From contig NZ_JAAIVB010000052.1 of the NCBI RefSeq assembly GCF_010974945.1, positions 41,202 through 105,201 on the forward strand: a DNA stretch of 64,000 bases, written 5' to 3'. The notes beneath the pieces are model-generated. The model worked only from the letters and a program-made list of their open reading frames with translations. It made no database searches and had not been told where the DNA came from. Origin of the DNA: Noviherbaspirillum galbum. GTDB lineage: Bacteria > Pseudomonadota > Gammaproteobacteria > Burkholderiales > Burkholderiaceae_D. Shown here one piece after another: positions 35,180 to 46,185 of this stretch; positions within the stretch are counted from its first letter, which is position 1; the number at the start of each line of letters is the position of its first letter. A program made the position numbers and the translations under genes.

Positions 35180-35349
35180 TCTTACTCCTTGTCGAGATTG
35201 TTCGTGCCAATTCGACAACCTTGCCCGGAAAAGGTTCTTCGCGGCCATGGAATGAACTTGCTCGCGGCGCAAGACTCTTTCCATCATGGACACGACCCGG
35301 GAGGCCGCCCCGCCGCCACGCATGCGAAACCAACGAGAGAGACATTCCC

Positions 35350-36225
35350 ATGAACCTGCCCGGATTGCGCGGCCTGTCCCTGAAGCGATTGCTGCTGGAG
35401 ACCGTCATGCAATTCATGCGTCATGACATGCCGTCGTATTGCGCGGCAGTGACTTACTTCATGCTGTTTTCTTCCCTGCCCTTTCTCATCTTCGTCCTTG
35501 CCCTGTTCGGCTACCTGCATGTCACGCCGCTGTTCGACTGGGCGCGGCAGCGTACCGGCGCCTATTTCCTTCCGGATACCATGGAGCAGATCAATCACCT
35601 GCTCGACCTGCTGCAGCAACGGCGCATCGGCATGCTGTCGGCCGGCGCCGCGGCTTCCCTATGGGCCTCGTCCTCATCCATGCGTGCCATGATGCGCGCC
35701 CTCAATGCGGTGTACGAGGTGCGCGAGGGACGGCCGATCTGGAAACGTTATCTGCTCTCGGTGCTCTATACCTTGGTCATCGGCATGATGATGGTGCTGG
35801 TGCTGGGACTGGTTGTCGTCTCGCCTGGCGCGATCGAGGCGCTGGTGCATTCACTCGGCATGGACTGGTCGATCTCGTTCATCTGGGCCTGGTGGTTGCG
35901 ATGGCCGGCCGCCATTGCGATGCTGGCGGTGGTCATCGCCCTGCTCTACGGCATGATTCCCGACGTGCAGCAGCGCCTGCGCTTCGTCACGCCGGGCGCC
36001 GTGCTTGCGGTCATTGCCTGGCTCGGCGCCTCGTCCGCGTTCAACTGCTACGTGAGGGATGTCGCCGGCTACGACAGGGTTTATGGCACGGTCGGCACCC
36101 TGATTGTCATTCCCCTGTACACCTACCTGAGTTCGGCGGTATTCCTGCTGGGCGCGGAAATGAATGCAGTCATCGAACACCACGCGCCGAGCGGAAAGGA
36201 TCCCGGCGAGAAGCGCATTGACTGA
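35350..36225 (+). CDS. YihY/BrkB family inner-membrane protein
   Basis: A 291-aa membrane protein with six helices and the family's Ser/Ala-rich pattern (MPSYCAAVTYFMLFSSLPFLI, ASLWASSSSMRAMMRALNAVY, YGTVGTLIVIPLYTYLSSAV). The protein family (formerly annotated as ribonuclease BN) has no settled function. Start at 35350 with GAGAGA upstream. It lies 71 bp before the bacteriophytochrome gene on the same strand; a functional link is not established. Confidence 0.88.
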   Translation: MNLPGLRGLSLKRLLLETVMQFMRHDMPSYCAAVTYFMLFSSLPFLIFVLALFGYLHVTPLFDWARQRTGAYFLPDTMEQINHLLDLLQQRRIGMLSAGAAASLWASSSSMRAMMRALNAVYEVREGRPIWKRYLLSVLYTLVIGMMMVLVLGLVVVSPGAIEALVHSLGMDWSISFIWAWWLRWPAAIAMLAVVIALLYGMIPDVQQRLRFVTPGAVLAVIAWLGASSAFNCYVRDVAGYDRVYGTVGTLIVIPLYTYLSSAVFLLGAEMNAVIEHHAPSGKDPGEKRID

Positions 36226-36296
36226 GATGGCGCGGCCCGCATGGCCGCGATGCGCAAGCAGGCAACAAGGTCGAAACCAAGGAACAAGATCGCCAG

Positions 36297-38555
36297 ATGG
36301 AGACAAGCCAAGATATTTCCAGCCTCTTGCAGGCATGCGAGAAGGAACCGATACACATCCCCGGCGCAATCCAGCCCTTCGGCGTGCTGGTTACGGTCGA
36401 CGGACCGCAACTCATCATCCGGAACGCCAGCGTCAATTGCCCCGACGCATTCGGGCTTGGCCCGGATGCGCTTCTCGGGCGATCCCTGGCCGAGCTCGTC
36501 GACGGCAGCCAGCTGCAGGAACTCGATCGCTATCTCAGGCAGGATAACCTGAGGGAACAGGCGCCCTTCGGCATTCGCCTGCTTGGCGACGGCGGAACCT
36601 CCGCCCGCTGGGAGCTGAGCGCGCATGAATACCAGGGCTGCCTGATCGTCGAACTCGAGCCGGGGAGGGAGAACGCCGGCGACACCTTTTCCTTCCACCA
36701 CCGCATCCGGGATGCGGTGCAGTGTCTCCAGACCAGCGGCACGCTGCAGCAGCTATGCGAGATTGCCGTGCAACAGGTGCAGGCAATCACCGGCTTCGAT
36801 CGGGTGATGCTGTACCAGTTCACCGAAGAATGGCATGGCCGGGTCATCGCGGAAGCCCGCCTGCCTCACATGACATCGTTCCTGGGCCATCACTTCCCCG
36901 CTTCGGACATCCCGCCGCAGGCGCGTGCCGTCTTCCTCCAGAACTGGGTGCGCATGATCCCGGACGTGAATTACGTGCCGGCCGCGATCGAGCCTGGCAC
37001 GAATCCCCGGTCCGGCGCGCCGCTCGACCTCGGGCATGCCATGCTGCGCAGCGTTTCGCCCATCCATCTCGAGTACCTGCGCAACATGGAAGTCAGGGCC
37101 AGCCTGACGATTTCCCTGGTCGACAGCGGCAAGCTCTGGGGCCTGATCGCCTGCCACCATGCCAGTCCGCGCCTGGTCGATACCGACAGCCGCCTTGGCG
37201 CGCGCATGGTCGGGCAGCTCGTCTCGGCGCAATTGCATCTGAAGGAATCGCTGGAAAACATGCACTATCGGGCACGCCTGCGGGAAGTCCAGCAGCGCCT
37301 GCTTGCATTCATGGAACAGGAAAGCGACCTCGCGCAAGGCATGATGAAGCACTCGCCGACGCTGCTGGACCTGGCAGCGGCGCAAGGCGCGGCGGCCGCC
37401 ATCCAGGGTGACGTCAAGTGGACCGCGATCGGCAAGACGCCGTCACCGGAACAGATCGCCGAACTGGTGGACTGGCTGGCGTCGGAACAGGCCGGCCAGC
37501 CCATGTATTGCACCGATCGCCTGAGCGTGCATTTTCCGCCGGCGCATGCCTACAAGGACATTGCCAGCGGCTTGCTGGCCGTCTCGATTCCGAAGTCCGA
37601 GCGCCATTACATCCTGTGGTTCCGCCCGGAAGCCGCGGACACCATCACCTGGGCGGGCAACCCGGAAAAAGCGGTGATCATTGATGGCGGCCAGCCGCGG
37701 CTGCATCCCAGGAAATCATTCCATTCATGGCGTGAAACCGTCAGCGGCGTGGCCATGCCCTGGAAGAAAGTGGAGACCGAGGTGATCGCCGAATTCCGCA
37801 ACAGCATTCTCGCCATCGGCCTGCAGCGGGAATTCCGCAAGGAACAGGATGCCCGCGCGCGGGCGGAACGGGTGAGCCGGGAAAAGGAAAACATGGTGAA
37901 CGTGGTGTCGCATGATTTGCGCACACCGCTCGCCGTCGTCAGGATGAGCTCCGAGATGCTGCAGCATGGCGACGTCAGCAATGCCCAGATGCTCGACGCC
38001 ATCGTGCATCGCGGCTTGAGGGCAAGCACCGCCATCGAGCAGCTCGCGAACAACGTGCTGGACATGGCGAAGATGGATGCCGGCACGCTGTCCGTCGCCC
38101 AGAAACCCGAAGACCCGCAGGCGCTGGTTCAGGAAGCGGTCGACCTGGCATTGCCGATTGCCGAAAAGAAGGGCGTGCTTCTGCAGGCCGGACTGCATGC
38201 TCCCGGCGAAAGAGTCTGCTGCGACCGGGCACGCATCACCCAGGTCTTCAACAACCTGATCGGCAATGCCTTGAAGTTCACCGCCGCCGGCGGACGCATC
38301 ATGGTATCGGCCCGGCCCGACGGCGACATGCTGGTGTTCTGCGTCGCGGATACCGGCATCGGTATCGCGGCCGACCAGCTGCCGCGGATCTTCGACCGCT
38401 TCTACCAGGAAAAGCACGCGCAGCAGCAAGGCGCCGGACTAGGACTCGCGATCGTCAAGACCATCATCGCCATCCATGGCGGACAGCTCTGGGTGGAAAG
38501 CGTGCAGGGAGAGGGAAGCCGCTTCTACTTCAGCTTGCCCCGCAAAAAACCATAA
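36297..38555 (+). CDS. bphP: Bacteriophytochrome histidine kinase
   Basis: A 752-aa red/far-red photosensor. PAS (1-115) starts with LLQACEKEPIHIPGAIQPFG, whose Cys14 is the biliverdin attachment site. GAF (about 135-300) has the chromophore-pocket block FPASDIPPQARA and a pocket-His block (ACHHASPR). PHY (about 310-500) has the tongue motif PRKSFHSWRE. A HisKA domain (phospho-His in VVSHDLRTPLAVV) and a HATPase domain (DTGIGIA, GAGLGLAIV) complete it; no receiver is attached. No heme oxygenase (bphO) or response regulator gene is adjacent, so biliverdin and the partner must come from elsewhere. Confidence 0.94.
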   Translation: METSQDISSLLQACEKEPIHIPGAIQPFGVLVTVDGPQLIIRNASVNCPDAFGLGPDALLGRSLAELVDGSQLQELDRYLRQDNLREQAPFGIRLLGDGGTSARWELSAHEYQGCLIVELEPGRENAGDTFSFHHRIRDAVQCLQTSGTLQQLCEIAVQQVQAITGFDRVMLYQFTEEWHGRVIAEARLPHMTSFLGHHFPASDIPPQARAVFLQNWVRMIPDVNYVPAAIEPGTNPRSGAPLDLGHAMLRSVSPIHLEYLRNMEVRASLTISLVDSGKLWGLIACHHASPRLVDTDSRLGARMVGQLVSAQLHLKESLENMHYRARLREVQQRLLAFMEQESDLAQGMMKHSPTLLDLAAAQGAAAAIQGDVKWTAIGKTPSPEQIAELVDWLASEQAGQPMYCTDRLSVHFPPAHAYKDIASGLLAVSIPKSERHYILWFRPEAADTITWAGNPEKAVIIDGGQPRLHPRKSFHSWRETVSGVAMPWKKVETEVIAEFRNSILAIGLQREFRKEQDARARAERVSREKENMVNVVSHDLRTPLAVVRMSSEMLQHGDVSNAQMLDAIVHRGLRASTAIEQLANNVLDMAKMDAGTLSVAQKPEDPQALVQEAVDLALPIAEKKGVLLQAGLHAPGERVCCDRARITQVFNNLIGNALKFTAAGGRIMVSARPDGDMLVFCVADTGIGIAADQLPRIFDRFYQEKHAQQQGAGLGLAIVKTIIAIHGGQLWVESVQGEGSRFYFSLPRKKP

Positions 38556-38562
38556 CGCGGAC

Positions 38563-38581
38563 GATGGCATTGAACGCCATC
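38563..38581 (+). terminator. Weak hairpin after the bacteriophytochrome gene
   Basis: GATGGC-ATTGAAC-GCCATC, followed about 14 bp later by CCTTTTTC. Possible weak terminator. The remainder of the gap up to 38784 shows nothing I can name. Confidence 0.35.
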
Positions 38582-38784
38582 AAGTAAATCATTCCTTTTT
38601 CATTGAGCTGACTCAAGCCGGTTCATGATGCACTGGCAAACGCGGGATCGCCAACTACATTCAAGAAGCGACGCGACCACGCCAACCAGTAACAACAAGG
38701 TGTAGAGCAGCAGTCGCCAACTCCCGCCGCAGCCGTGCCCGGTGGCATCCGGGCAGGCAAGTCAACGAATAAGGAAGAATCCCC

Positions 38785-40626
38785 ATGAAACCTCTCATGC
38801 TGCACGCCTTGCGCGTGCTTCCCCTTGTTGCCGCCCTGTCGTCCGGCCTAGTCAGCGCGAACAATGTCAAGGCGCCGGCATTTCCCGAGACGCTCGTTTC
38901 GGAAGAACAAGCCTACCGCAAGGGCGTCGTCGCCGTTTCCCATCCCCTGGCCGCGGAAGCCGGCGCACGCATGTTGCGCGAAGGCGGAAATGCCATCGAT
39001 GCCGCGGCGGCCATCCAGTTCGCCTTGAATGTCGTCGAGCCGCAGTTCTCCGGCATCGGCGGCGGCGGTTTCATGATGATCCACCTGGCGAAGACGAACG
39101 AGACCGTCATCGTCGACTCGCGCGAAAAGGCGCCGGCGGCTGCCACGCCCGACATGTTCCTCAACCAGACCTTCGCGACGGCCTCGACGAGCGGCCATGC
39201 GGTCGGCGTGCCGGGCACCTTGCTCGGCGTTGAAACCGCGCTGAAGCATTGGGGCACGAAGACGCTCGCAGAAACCATGGATCCGGCGATTACCCTTGCC
39301 GACAGCGGCTTTGCCATCAATCGCTTCCTTGCCAACGACATCAAGGACGACCGGACCGCAACCCAGCCGGAAACCCGCGCCGTGTTCCGCTTGCCGGATG
39401 GCAGTCCGTTGCCGGAGGGGTACTTCCTGCGCCAGCCCGACCTGGCAAAGACCTTCCGGCTGATCGCCGCCCAAGGCAGCCAGGTGTTCTACAAGGGCGA
39501 AATCGCCAAGGCCATCGTCGACGCGCAGAAGCGCAGCAACCCAGCGTTAGGCACCGCGGGCACGGGCCGGATGACGCTCGACGACCTTGCCGCGTATAAC
39601 GTCGCGCTGCGCCAGCCTGTCGAGGGAGAGTATCGCGGCGTTCACATCAAGTCGATGTCTCCGCCCTCCTCCGGCGGCCTGACCATCATCCAGATGCTCA
39701 AGATGCTCGAGCAATTTCCCATGGGTGACACCGCGCAGGGCTTCGGCTTCGGAAGTCCGCGAACGCTGCATGTCATGACCGAAGCCATGCGTCTCGGCTT
39801 CGCGGACCGCGCGGTCTGGATGGGCGATGAAGATTTCGTGACAGTGCCGAAGCGCGGCCTGGTATCGTCGTGCTACACCGACGTCCGCCGGCAACTGATC
39901 AAGCTCGACCAGCGACTCGCCAGCGCCACGGCGGGCGATCCCTGGCCCTGCGACGCGGCATCCGCCTCGGGGAAGTCGACGCTCAGGCTGGCGGGCCTCG
40001 ATGAGGAAAAAGGCGTGCACACCACCCATTTCTCGGTGGTCGACCGGGACGGCAACGTCGTCTCCTACACCACGACGATAGAAAACACCTGGGGCACCGG
40101 CATCCTCGTTCCGGGCTATGGCTTCCTGCTGAACAACGAGCTGACCGACTTCAATTTCACGCCGGCCTACAATGCCGCCACCGGCAACCCCGGTGCGAAC
40201 GACGTCGCGCCCGGCAAGCGTCCGCGCTCGTCGATGTCACCCACCATGCTCTTCTACAAAGGCCAGCCCGTGGTTGCCTACGGCTCTCCAGGCGGCGCGA
40301 CGATCATCAATTCCGTCCTGAACGTCACGCTCAACCTGATCGATCATCGCATGTCGATCCAGCAGGCGATCAATGCGCCGCGGTGGTCCGTCACCAGCGC
40401 GGCGGGTACGATCAGCTGTGAGAAAGGCATTTCGTCGGACAGCCTGCAATCCCTGGCATCGCTAGGGCACCCCGTTCCCGTGGTCGACGGCGCGCCGGCA
40501 TGCGCCACCCCCATCGGATCGGTCCAAGGCGTCGTGACCGACCTGCGGACCGGCAAGCAGTATGGCGGCGCCGACCAGCGGCGCGAAGGAACGGTCATTG
40601 GCATCAGGCAGGTGGGGCATCACTAA
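38785..40626 (+). CDS. ggt: Gamma-glutamyltranspeptidase
   Basis: A 613-aa periplasmic enzyme with a signal peptide (1-25, ending in LVSA) that cleaves glutathione and other gamma-glutamyl compounds. The precursor self-cleaves before the catalytic Thr (T413, in VHTTHFSVVDRDGN). Other family blocks are KGVVAVSHPLAAEAGARML, DSREKAPAAATPDMF (substrate-binding Arg), NTWGTGILVPGYGFLLNNE and a SPGGATIINSVL block. Length is typical. It has its own terminator and is not coupled to neighbours. Confidence 0.95.
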   Translation: MKPLMLHALRVLPLVAALSSGLVSANNVKAPAFPETLVSEEQAYRKGVVAVSHPLAAEAGARMLREGGNAIDAAAAIQFALNVVEPQFSGIGGGGFMMIHLAKTNETVIVDSREKAPAAATPDMFLNQTFATASTSGHAVGVPGTLLGVETALKHWGTKTLAETMDPAITLADSGFAINRFLANDIKDDRTATQPETRAVFRLPDGSPLPEGYFLRQPDLAKTFRLIAAQGSQVFYKGEIAKAIVDAQKRSNPALGTAGTGRMTLDDLAAYNVALRQPVEGEYRGVHIKSMSPPSSGGLTIIQMLKMLEQFPMGDTAQGFGFGSPRTLHVMTEAMRLGFADRAVWMGDEDFVTVPKRGLVSSCYTDVRRQLIKLDQRLASATAGDPWPCDAASASGKSTLRLAGLDEEKGVHTTHFSVVDRDGNVVSYTTTIENTWGTGILVPGYGFLLNNELTDFNFTPAYNAATGNPGANDVAPGKRPRSSMSPTMLFYKGQPVVAYGSPGGATIINSVLNVTLNLIDHRMSIQQAINAPRWSVTSAAGTISCEKGISSDSLQSLASLGHPVPVVDGAPACATPIGSVQGVVTDLRTGKQYGGADQRREGTVIGIRQVGHH

Positions 40627-40680
40627 GTCCCTTTCACACCGGGCCACGGTGTCGCGCCATAACAAGGCTTGAACCAGGGA

Positions 40681-40706
40681 AGAGCGGCCGCGGGGCCGCT
40701 CTTTTT
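40681..40706 (+). terminator. Rho-independent terminator of ggt
   Basis: Stem AGAGCGGCC (40681-40689) with GGCCGCTCT (40694-40702), a GCGG loop and a T-tract to 40706. Confidence 0.92.
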
Positions 40707-40940
40707 CATACGGAGTCCCTTGCGCGGCACTGCGGCGAGGCGGGCGCCGAAGGGAAAGCGCCATGCAGGTTGACGTTACCGGCGGCCGGGATGGCGCCCG
40801 GCCCCCCTTCGCGTTGTTCTAGACACATCATGACGTCTCCATGACCAACAACTTGGACAATTTTCATGATTGTCTATGGGCAACGCGAAAGTCTTATGGT
40901 AGAACTATCGACTAGCCCGTATCAACAATGAAAAAATCCC
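40707..40940. promoter_or_regulatory. Leader region of the DSF cluster with an inverted repeat
   Basis: Gene-free DNA between the ggt terminator and the REC-EAL gene; AT content rises in the last 100 bp. It contains GACAAT-TTTCATG-ATTGTC (40856-40874), an inverted repeat with 6-bp arms. The TTGTCT at its end could be a -35 for TTATGG near 40894 (18-bp spacing). The repeat is a candidate operator for the rpf-like operon. Confidence 0.4.
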
Positions 40941-42167
40941 ATGACTCAGCCTTCCAGCCTTCCTGCTAACGATTTCTCCAGGCTCAAGGTGCTGATTCTC
41001 GAAGACCAGCCCTTCCAACGCAACGTCCTGATTGGCGCCCTCAGGCACCTCGGCATCACGGCGATCGAGACCGCCAGCGATGGTGCCGCCGCGCTCGACG
41101 CGCTCGAGCACGATCCCGGCAGCTTCGACGTTGCGATCTGCGACCTGCGGATGGAGGGCATGGATGGCATCGAATTCATCCGGCATGCCGTCCGGCGCAA
41201 GGTGCCATCCTTCATCGTCACGTCCGCCATCGAAGGCAGCCTGCTCGCCACGGCGGAAGCGGTGGTCCGGAGTTTCGGCACGCGCCTGATCGGCGTGTTG
41301 CCCAAGCCCGTCAATCTCGAGCGCCTGAAAGGCATGCTGTCCGATTGCAAGAAAGTCAAGTCGGAGGAAGCCCGGCCGGCAAGAGGCGCCAGCAAGCCGG
41401 CCTTTACCGCGGAACAGATTTCCCGCGCGCTTGCCGCCAATGAGTTCATTCCCTACTTCCAGCCCAAGTTCGACCTGGACACCGGCTTGCCGACGAGCGT
41501 CGAAATGCTGGCCCGCTGGAACCATCCATCCCAGGGCATCCTTCCGCCTTCCGCCTTCATCCCGGTCATGGAACAGTCGGGCATGATGGATTGGCTGAGC
41601 GACTCGCTCCTGCTCCAGTCGCTGCGCTGCCTCGAAGACTGGACGAGCCTGGGATGCGACATCAGCCTGGCCGTCAACATGTCGCCGCTCACGCTGCAGA
41701 ACACCGACATGCCCAACCATATCAGCTCCCTGCTGCGCAAGCACAAGGTCGAACCCAGGACCATCACCATCGAGGTCACGGAGACCGCCGTTTCGGAAAA
41801 CGTTTCCGGATTGCTCGAGACACTGACGCGGCTGCGGATGCAGGGCTTCTCGATCTCGGTGGACGACTTCGGCACCGGCTACTCTTCGCTGCTGCAATTG
41901 ACCGAGATGCCGTTCAATGAAATCAAGATCGACCGCAGCTTCGTGCATGGCGCGACCGAAAACAAGAAGACGGTGGCGATTGCGGAATCGATCGTGCAGC
42001 TTGCCAAGAAACTCGACCTGCATACCGTTGCCGAGGGAATCGAGACCCTCGAGGAACTCGAGTTCATCAAGCAGCTGGGCTGCGAAAGCGGGCAAGGCTA
42101 TTACCTGTCACGGCCGCTGGACAATACCGGCCTGATCACGCTGCTCAAGAACGTCCGCAAACGCTGA
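40941..42167 (+). CDS. Receiver-EAL cyclic-di-GMP phosphodiesterase
   Basis: A 408-aa cytosolic response regulator: a receiver (residues 15-135; LILEDQPFQRN, phospho-Asp D68 in AICDLRMEGMDG, Lys in LPKPVN) and an EAL domain (about 155-405). The EAL signature reads EML (E188), and other catalytic blocks look intact: NMSPLTLQ, EVTETA, DDFGTGYSSL, KIDRSFV, AEGIET and GYYLSRP. It should therefore degrade cyclic di-GMP when phosphorylated. It is 14 bp before an RpfC-like kinase gene, its likely partner. In Xanthomonas the equivalent RpfG uses an HD-GYP domain for the same output. Confidence 0.9.
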   Translation: MTQPSSLPANDFSRLKVLILEDQPFQRNVLIGALRHLGITAIETASDGAAALDALEHDPGSFDVAICDLRMEGMDGIEFIRHAVRRKVPSFIVTSAIEGSLLATAEAVVRSFGTRLIGVLPKPVNLERLKGMLSDCKKVKSEEARPARGASKPAFTAEQISRALAANEFIPYFQPKFDLDTGLPTSVEMLARWNHPSQGILPPSAFIPVMEQSGMMDWLSDSLLLQSLRCLEDWTSLGCDISLAVNMSPLTLQNTDMPNHISSLLRKHKVEPRTITIEVTETAVSENVSGLLETLTRLRMQGFSISVDDFGTGYSSLLQLTEMPFNEIKIDRSFVHGATENKKTVAIAESIVQLAKKLDLHTVAEGIETLEELEFIKQLGCESGQGYYLSRPLDNTGLITLLKNVRKR

Positions 42168-42181
42168 GGCGCGGGCCACGC

Positions 42182-44419
<2,238 letters not shown>

Positions 44420-44435
44420 TCCCGCTCAATCAACG

Positions 44436-45077
44436 ATGTCTTTTTTCATTCACCTGCTCGAAACCACCGATCAAAGCCGCCGCGACATGGAAGCCCTGCC
44501 CAAGGTGCAGGACATGCTCAACGGCCGCATGTCGCAAGAAACCTACCTCGACTTCCTGCGCGACCTGTACCACATCGTCTGGCATTTCTGTCCCATCATG
44601 GCCGCCGCGGCCAGCCGGTGCGACGATGCCTACCTCGACGTCCGCCTGCACCTCTACCACAACATCGATGAGGAAAAGGGACACGAGAACATGGTGCTGG
44701 ACGACCTCGTCCACTTCGGCGCCGATCCCGATGCCATCCGGGCTTCGCGTCCCTCCTACAGCGCGCAGGCGATGATCGCCTACAACTACTATGCCAGCGA
44801 ACGTATCCATCCCTGCTGCGTGCTCGGCATGCTCTACGTCCTGGAAGTGATTTCCTCGGTCTATGGCGGACAGGTGGCCTCGTCCATCGCCGCCGGCCTC
44901 GAGCGGCAGCTGCCGCAGGGCTTTTCGTTCCTGGAAAGCCACGCGTCGATGGACCTGGACCACATGGCCCGGCTGAACGCGCTGCTGCAAAAGATCGACG
45001 ACAGGCGCGTCCAGCAGGTGGTGATCGATGCCATCAACATGAACTTCTACCTGTTCAGCCAGTTCTTGTCCGCCTGA
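44436..45077 (+). CDS. Heme-oxygenase-fold di-metal protein (TenA/HDO superfamily)
   Basis: A 213-aa all-helical cytosolic protein. Its ligand pattern is that of heme-oxygenase-like diiron oxidases (HDO; UndA, BesC, SznF, CADD): E80-x2-H83 (DEEKGHENM), E137 (LYVLEVISSVYG) and D173-x2-H176 (HASMDLDHM). Known HDOs decarboxylate, desaturate or cleave fatty and amino acids using O2 and two metal ions. It lies between the RpfC-like kinase and the DSF synthase genes, so a role in making or modifying a fatty-acid signal is plausible but is inference. Start at 44436; an earlier frame from 44328 overlaps the kinase gene. A true heme oxygenase is less likely given the di-metal ligands. Confidence 0.75.
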   Translation: MSFFIHLLETTDQSRRDMEALPKVQDMLNGRMSQETYLDFLRDLYHIVWHFCPIMAAAASRCDDAYLDVRLHLYHNIDEEKGHENMVLDDLVHFGADPDAIRASRPSYSAQAMIAYNYYASERIHPCCVLGMLYVLEVISSVYGGQVASSIAAGLERQLPQGFSFLESHASMDLDHMARLNALLQKIDDRRVQQVVIDAINMNFYLFSQFLSA

Positions 45078-45180
45078 TCCGACCGGCCATCGGGAATTCG
45101 CCGGCAGGATAGCCTGTTGGCAAGCTTTCATTTACATTAGTCCTGTTCAACGAAGTTAATTTCAGAAGGACTGATAAAAA

Positions 45181-46134
45181 ATGAATGCATTTACGGACAT
45201 CAAACATCTTGGCAACGTGCGTCACCCGATCGGCAAGCCCTACCGCCAACTGGCGGTGGAATACGACCGCGAGACGCGCTCCGTATGGACCTATCTCCAG
45301 CCCCAGGGCACGCCTTGCTTCAACCTCGGCCTGCTTGGGGAGCTGATCGACAACCACCGCACGCTCGCGGCCAACGGCGGCAAGGTTCTCTGCAACGGCA
45401 ACCTCGAACCCGTCGACTACATCATCGGCGGATCCCGCACGCCCCATGTATTCAATTACGGGGGCGACCTCGCGCTGTTTGTCCTGCTCATCAAGTCGCG
45501 CGACCGCGAGGCGCTCCTGCATTACGCGAAACAGTGCATCGATTGCCTGCATGGCCGCCTGCTTTCCTATGAAACGAACGCGATCACGATCTCCCTCGTG
45601 CAGGGAGAAGCGCTGGGTGGCGGCTTCGAGTCGGCGCTGAGCAGCCACGTGATCGTGGCGGAGCAGTCCAGCCGCATGGGATTTCCGGAAATCCTATTCA
45701 ACCTGTTCCCGGGCATGGGCGCCTACAGCCTCGTGTCACGACGCATCGGCGCGCGCGCGGCGGAGGAGATGATCTCCAGCGGGAAGATTTATTCCGCGAC
45801 CGAACTGCATGAAATGGGTCTCGTGGATGTGCTCGCCGCGGATGGACAGGGCGAGAACGCGGTGTACGACTTCATCCGCAAGAACGAACGCCGCCGCAAC
45901 GGACTGCGTGCGATGTATGAGTGCCGCCGGCATACCACGCCGATCAGTTACGATGAACTGATGGGCATCACTGAAGCTTGGGTCGATGCCGCGCTCAGGC
46001 TCGATGACAGGGACTTGAAGATGATGGGAAGGCTGGTCCGCTCGCAGCAGAAGCAGCTCGCGCTGCGCAAGGCAGGACATGTCGCCGAACCCGGCGGCGA
46101 GGCCGTCGAGGATGCCCTGGTCCTGGCGGAGTGA
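45181..46134 (+). CDS. rpfF: DSF (diffusible signal factor) synthase, RpfF-like crotonase
   Basis: A 317-aa enoyl-CoA-hydratase-fold enzyme that dehydrates 3-hydroxyacyl-ACP and releases cis-2-unsaturated fatty acids used as quorum signals. The key region matches RpfF closely: LVQGEALGGGFESAL with the first catalytic Glu (E150), then GFPEILFNLFPGMGAYSL with the second (E170), the same 20-residue spacing as E141/E161 of Xanthomonas RpfF. The N-terminal RpfF-like extension is present. It is separated by 103 bp from the di-metal protein gene and may have its own promoter in that AT-richer gap. Confidence 0.9.
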   Translation: MNAFTDIKHLGNVRHPIGKPYRQLAVEYDRETRSVWTYLQPQGTPCFNLGLLGELIDNHRTLAANGGKVLCNGNLEPVDYIIGGSRTPHVFNYGGDLALFVLLIKSRDREALLHYAKQCIDCLHGRLLSYETNAITISLVQGEALGGGFESALSSHVIVAEQSSRMGFPEILFNLFPGMGAYSLVSRRIGARAAEEMISSGKIYSATELHEMGLVDVLAADGQGENAVYDFIRKNERRRNGLRAMYECRRHTTPISYDELMGITEAWVDAALRLDDRDLKMMGRLVRSQQKQLALRKAGHVAEPGGEAVEDALVLAE

Positions 46135-46185
46135 CGCACGCGGTCGCCGCTAAAGGGATCGGGAAACGGCCGGCATTCCCGCCGG

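Noticed and set aside
44436..45077. Classical heme oxygenase supplying biliverdin to the bacteriophytochrome
   Set aside because: The ligand set (E-x2-H, E, D-x2-H) is that of di-metal HDO/TenA-fold enzymes; heme oxygenases use one N-terminal proximal His. Its operon partners are DSF genes, not the phytochrome.
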